From CAYRVF01 sp964427535 (GTDB lineage: Bacteria > Chloroflexota > Ktedonobacteria > Ktedonobacterales > JADMIN01), in the NCBI GenBank assembly GCA_964427535.1, contig CAYRVF010000008.1:3630-67629 (forward strand): 64,000 bases of DNA, given 5' to 3'. Positions within the stretch are counted from its first letter, which is position 1; every line of letters starts with the position of its first letter. Under the pieces are notes generated by a model that saw only the letters and a list, made by a program, of their open reading frames with translations, was not told where the DNA came from and did no database searches. A program made the translations under genes and the position numbers. Below are positions 60,629 through 64,000 of this stretch, in pieces.

Positions 60629-63334
60629 TCAGAAGCCATAGTGGACTCGGACTTGTGTACTGCCGCCATTGCTGACCAGGATTACCGCATAATCGCTGCC
60701 GTATTGCGCCTGACACGTCAGCGTGACGTTGGCGGTGCGAGACTGCCCCGGGTCAAGATTCCCGTTGGTGACATCGAGTATCAGCGCGTCACTCTGCGAC
60801 GGCGACGCGGTGAACGCGAGTGGCCCGCCTCCGCTGTTCGTGATGGTGATTTGCTGCGACACACCACAGCCGGTGAACCTGAGCGTCGCGGGGGTGACCG
60901 CAAGCTGTGGTCCAACCCCTATGTCGATGGCGAGCGGGACACTGGTGGTCACACTCCCCGTCGTGATCGTAAGGGTCGCATTGTACGTCTTAGGCGGTAC
61001 CCCCTGCGGCTGCGCGACCACTGAGATAGCCGCGGTACTTCCCGGCGCGAGCGTGCCGGAGGATGGCGTTGGCGTGACCCAGAGCAGACTCGAGGTAGCC
61101 TGCCAGGTGGCTGAGTCGGATCCGCTGTTCGTCACCTGCACGGTGGCCGATGCATTGCCGCCCGCTACCGTATGGATGTGAACCGTCGCGGGCGTGACGC
61201 TCAGCTTCGCCGCGCCACTGCCACCAAGATGCAATGTCTGCTTCATGAACGTGCGTGCTGACTGTCCCAGTGCCACGCATCGCGTATTCGGGCAGAGGTC
61301 AGGGCGCGCAACGACGAGCAGGCTGAAATCGACGACGAACAGCACCAGCAGACAGACGAGCAGTGGCCGAAGCCACTTCCTACGGTGCCGCACAGCGGTC
61401 ATGCCGACTGTCCAGACGCGTTGATCCGCGAAGGTGTCTTTCCGATCGTGCGCTGAGGTCTCCTGGCCGACGCGCGGCAGGCTGTGCCCGAGAGGGTCCG
61501 ACGGCGCGGAGGCGCCTCGCCAGCCATGCGATGGCGGCCCGCCCTGGATACCGCTCGTGCCAAACGCAGGATAGCTCGGCGTCGAGGGATAGCGAGGAAC
61601 GTCCGAGCGCGGCCACGCGCTCCGCCTGTTTGGCTCACTCGCCTGATACGAATCGAATGGTGGTCTGCTCGCACGGCCCTGGCCCTGGTGCATGTCAGGC
61701 GCATCCCAATCCGTCGGCATCTCGCCACGCAGTTTTGGTGCGGTTAGATGCGGCAGATCGAGCGACGTCGGCGAGAACCCCCCTTGCGGGGCGGGTGGCA
61801 GATCACGCTCGTGCACCGCAGGACCGCTGCCGAAGTCACCGGATGGCAGCCAGCCGTCAGGCTGCTCTTGTTGGCGGCTTTGGGGCGGCACTCGTATCGC
61901 GGGCATCTCAGTCGAGAAAGGCTGCCGCCCGAATCGCGGCTGAGACACCTCCGATGGAGTGCGCAAAGGCGGTTGGGCAGCGACTGGCGGGCGTTCGATT
62001 GGGGCGTCGAGAGCAGCCAACCGGGCGTTTGCGCCCTGGTCGAAGCGATCATCGCCGAGGGGCGCGCTGAGCGGAGATCCGCCGAGAAGCGGAGCGGATG
62101 GCTTCTCCATTGGCTGCCTGAAGTTGTCGCCATATGGCGAGAGCTGGTCGGACGCAGGCGCGGTCGGCTGGAGCGTATCGGCCTGCGCACCCATCGGTGA
62201 GACAGGGGCGGCCATGTGCATCGTGTGCGGGAACTCGAGGTTGGATGCGGGTCCCACGGAGGGCGGCGATCCGGCAAGGTCGGCTTGTGCCGTGCGCTGT
62301 GACTCCATCGAGCCATCTACCGTCTGGCTACCGGCCAGCGGCGGAAATGGTGGGAAAAGCTGACCGAGCTGTCCTCCAGCCGCCGCTGCTGGGACTGCCA
62401 TCTGCGACGCTATGCCGCCTGGAAATGCGCCTGCCAGGTGTGGGTGGGCGGGCGGCTGGGCCACTGGCGCCGACCAGACGCTCTCGGCCGCCGCTGGTGC
62501 GTGCGCGACCGCTTCTTCGATGGCTTGCGCGAGCAACAACGCCGAGCCGAAGCGGTCTTCGGGACGCTTGGCGAGCGCGCGCTGCGTGACGGCGTCGAGC
62601 GCGAGCACCGATGGCTGCAACGACGGGTCCACCTGTGAGAGATGTGGTGCGGGCTGATGCAGGTGCGCGGTATACACGTCGCGCAGTCGCGCGCCCGTGA
62701 AAGGAGGGCGGCCCGTCAAGGTAGCGAAGAGCAGTCCGCCGAGTCCGTAGATGTCGGTGAGTGGTGACGTCGTGCCCGAGAATGCCTCTGGCGCGAGATA
62801 CTCAACCGCCTCGGTGCCAGAGCCAGTGTGATCCATGTCCAGATGCGCCATGTCCCAGAGCAGGCCGAAGTCGCCAACCAGCACGTGGCGCCCTTCAAAG
62901 AGATAGACGTTGCTCGGCTTGAGGTTGCTATGCACAATGCCACGGCTATGCGCGTACGCCAGCGCGCCACAGAGCTGACGGAAGAATGGCGCGGCATCCG
63001 TCGTGCTCAGTCGCTGGCCCTGCTGGAGCCAGTCGCGGAGCGTGCCGCCGGCTACGAATGGTGAGACGAGAAAGAGATAGCCTTGTTCCTCGCCCGAGCC
63101 GATTAGTGGGAGGATGTGCGGATGGTTGACGAGCTGCGAAGAGAACTCGACGATGCGGCGGAAATTTGGGAGAAAGCCGGGCTGGCGGGCGAATTCAGGA
63201 TAGACAATCTTGACGACGACGTCGCGGCCGACTCCGTGCGCGGGCGCCCCGCGATAGACTTCGGCGAATCCGGTGCCGCCGAGCTGCTCGACGAGCTGAT
63301 AGCCGCCGAAGACCTTTCCTCGCAGCCCAGCCAT
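60629..63334 (-). CDS. Membrane Ser/Thr protein kinase with HSN for HRD (possible pseudokinase)
   Basis: 901 residues. The kinase domain (residues ~8-270) has a Gly-rich loop GGTGFAEVYRG, K42 in VVVKIV, and DFG at 155-157 (VGDFGLLW), but the catalytic loop reads H135-S-N137 in IVHSNLKPSN, with Asn for the HRD catalytic Asp. The Lys and Asn after it remain. A ~400-residue Pro/Ser/Gln-rich linker follows, then a membrane helix (WLRPLLVCLLVLFVVDFSLLVV) and two BACON/immunoglobulin-like beta-sandwich repeats outside (SVTPATVHIHTVAGGNASATV; AVTPATLRFTGC). ATG at 63334 behind GAGGAGGGG. Ligand unknown. Confidence 0.85.
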   Translation of the reverse strand: MAGLRGKVFGGYQLVEQLGGTGFAEVYRGAPAHGVGRDVVVKIVYPEFARQPGFLPNFRRIVEFSSQLVNHPHILPLIGSGEEQGYLFLVSPFVAGGTLRDWLQQGQRLSTTDAAPFFRQLCGALAYAHSRGIVHSNLKPSNVYLFEGRHVLVGDFGLLWDMAHLDMDHTGSGTEAVEYLAPEAFSGTTSPLTDIYGLGGLLFATLTGRPPFTGARLRDVYTAHLHQPAPHLSQVDPSLQPSVLALDAVTQRALAKRPEDRFGSALLLAQAIEEAVAHAPAAAESVWSAPVAQPPAHPHLAGAFPGGIASQMAVPAAAAGGQLGQLFPPFPPLAGSQTVDGSMESQRTAQADLAGSPPSVGPASNLEFPHTMHMAAPVSPMGAQADTLQPTAPASDQLSPYGDNFRQPMEKPSAPLLGGSPLSAPLGDDRFDQGANARLAALDAPIERPPVAAQPPLRTPSEVSQPRFGRQPFSTEMPAIRVPPQSRQQEQPDGWLPSGDFGSGPAVHERDLPPAPQGGFSPTSLDLPHLTAPKLRGEMPTDWDAPDMHQGQGRASRPPFDSYQASEPNRRSAWPRSDVPRYPSTPSYPAFGTSGIQGGPPSHGWRGASAPSDPLGHSLPRVGQETSAHDRKDTFADQRVWTVGMTAVRHRRKWLRPLLVCLLVLFVVDFSLLVVARPDLCPNTRCVALGQSARTFMKQTLHLGGSGAAKLSVTPATVHIHTVAGGNASATVQVTNSGSDSATWQATSSLLWVTPTPSSGTLAPGSTAAISVVAQPQGVPPKTYNATLTITTGSVTTSVPLAIDIGVGPQLAVTPATLRFTGCGVSQQITITNSGGGPLAFTASPSQSDALILDVTNGNLDPGQSRTANVTLTCQAQYGSDYAVILVSNGGSTQVRVHYGF

Positions 63335-63700
63335 GGCCCCTCCTCGCGCATCCACCCCACGTCCCGCACGCGATCTACGTGGTACTTGCTGTGTATCGAT
63401 GTGCGGAATGATGCTTGCTCGCGCCCGCCATCCGCTGGCGTTTATGTCGCGCTCTAGCCTACCGGTGGCTCCGCTCCACCGAAAACGTGTGGCCAGATAC
63501 GTGTCGAGTTTGGAGGAAGAGACAGCGGGCAGCGCCCCACCGACGATAATATACCACTTAGCACCGCGCGTATAGCCCCATTGTCGGCGTTTATGCCTGC
63601 TAGACGTGCGGTGACGGCGTCTTCATCCCACCCGCCCAACACACATCGCGGATCGTACCTGTCGATGCGGTCGCGTGCCGCGATGCGTGACGGCCGAACG
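63335..63700. other. Gene-free stretch with a minus-strand extended -10
   Basis: 366 bases between the PBP stop and the kinase start. The only clear signal is TGG-TATATT on the minus strand (63548-63556), an extended -10 that would start transcription near 63541 toward the kinase gene, with a ~200-base leader. I see no recognised RNA element in that leader and no credible gene. Confidence 0.5.
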
Positions 63701-64000
63701 CTACTTGTACGGACCGATGTGATGCGCCAACGCGTAGTCATAGGTGTCGGCGGTGACGAAGACCTGGCAGGCGCCCTCACCGCTGTGCTCCTTCATGAGC
63801 GTAATCGCCAGCTTCGCCGGACCTTGCACACCCTTGAGGCCATCGTCGGGAGCGAGCGAGATCCACCAGGTCTGCGGGTCGCCCTGCTCGAGCTGTCCGG
63901 TGCCGGTTTTGCCGCCCTGGTGCGCTGGCAGGTCGGAGGGGAACTGGCCGTTGCGCACGACCGTGTTGCCCGTGCCGTAGGTGCCGACGGCGGCCATCGC
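63701..64000 (-). CDS. Penicillin-binding protein transpeptidase end, cut by window edge
   Basis: The C-terminal ~100 residues of a class B-like PBP. GGKTGTGQLEQGDPQTWWISLAP contains the KTG box of the transpeptidase site, followed by strands and a YDYALAHHIGPYK end. The SxxK and SxN boxes lie beyond base 64000, and the frame is open to the edge; the first Met inside is not a start. The protein would cross-link peptidoglycan outside the membrane. It is upstream of and parallel to the kinase gene. Confidence 0.85.
   Translation of the reverse strand, partial: AMAAVGTYGTGNTVVRNGQFPSDLPAHQGGKTGTGQLEQGDPQTWWISLAPDDGLKGVQGPAKLAITLMKEHSGEGACQVFVTADTYDYALAHHIGPYK

Overview
The window is GC-rich, densely coded bacterial chromosome with no phage, transposase, rRNA, tRNA or CRISPR signal that I could find. 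Gene content and regulation point to a Gram-positive-type lineage, most likely Chloroflexota (Ktedonobacteria/Thermomicrobia-like). The clues are leader-RNA control by SAM-I, T-box and fluoride elements, a GAAC-N4-GTTC LexA-type box, an Rqc2/NFACT gene, a MurF-alanine racemase fusion, PMT-like membrane glycosyltransferases, and a membrane Ser/Thr kinase with exported beta-sandwich repeats. The phylum is an inference from gene style, not from a marker-gene comparison.

Layout. 1-8.1 kb: the 3' end of glpD, a membrane glycosyltransferase, and a mutS-mutL operon on the minus strand. 8.2-14 kb: the aspartate-to-methionine block metX-metY-lysC-asd, preceded by a long leader that carries a SAM-I riboswitch with its terminator and then a methionine T-box with its own terminator. 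14-18 kb: a small gene behind a LexA-type box, an Rrf2 regulator with three cysteines, a decayed MBL-fold hydrolase gene, cysK and an epoxide-hydrolase-like gene. 18-24.7 kb: mnmE, a second PMT-like glycosyltransferase, an esterase and the Rqc2 homologue. 24.7-31.5 kb: gmk and glpX, then an arsR-AHSA1-VOC operon with an operator inside its promoter, a NIF3-like gene, and a gpmI-HD-GNAT operon.

31.7-45.3 kb: an active signal peptidase I followed by a paralogue lacking both catalytic residues, an alpha/beta hydrolase, mutM, a CysS/MshC-like ligase, tatD, an MFS transporter, the fmdB-dtd-rsmI operon, guaA with an acidic partner, two small stand-alone enzymes, and a tandem crcB pair behind a fluoride riboswitch. 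45.5-54.4 kb (all plus strand): a DUF1800-DUF1501 pair, a KGG-repeat stress-type protein, recQ, a CPA2 antiporter with universal-stress domains, and an SDR. 54.4-64 kb (all minus strand): a class V aminotransferase, a lipid kinase, murF-alr (interrupted by a 10-N assembly gap), a biotin carrier protein, the Ser/Thr (pseudo)kinase and the end of a penicillin-binding protein.

The most notable system is the dual-sensor methionine leader, which could read both SAM and uncharged tRNA-Met in one transcript before metX. Next are the catalytically dead signal peptidase beside a normal one, the HRD-to-HSN kinase, and the LexA-boxed unknown gene. Start codons were chosen by ribosome-binding site and family N-terminus; many differ from the longest open frame. 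Residue positions are counted by hand from the chosen start.
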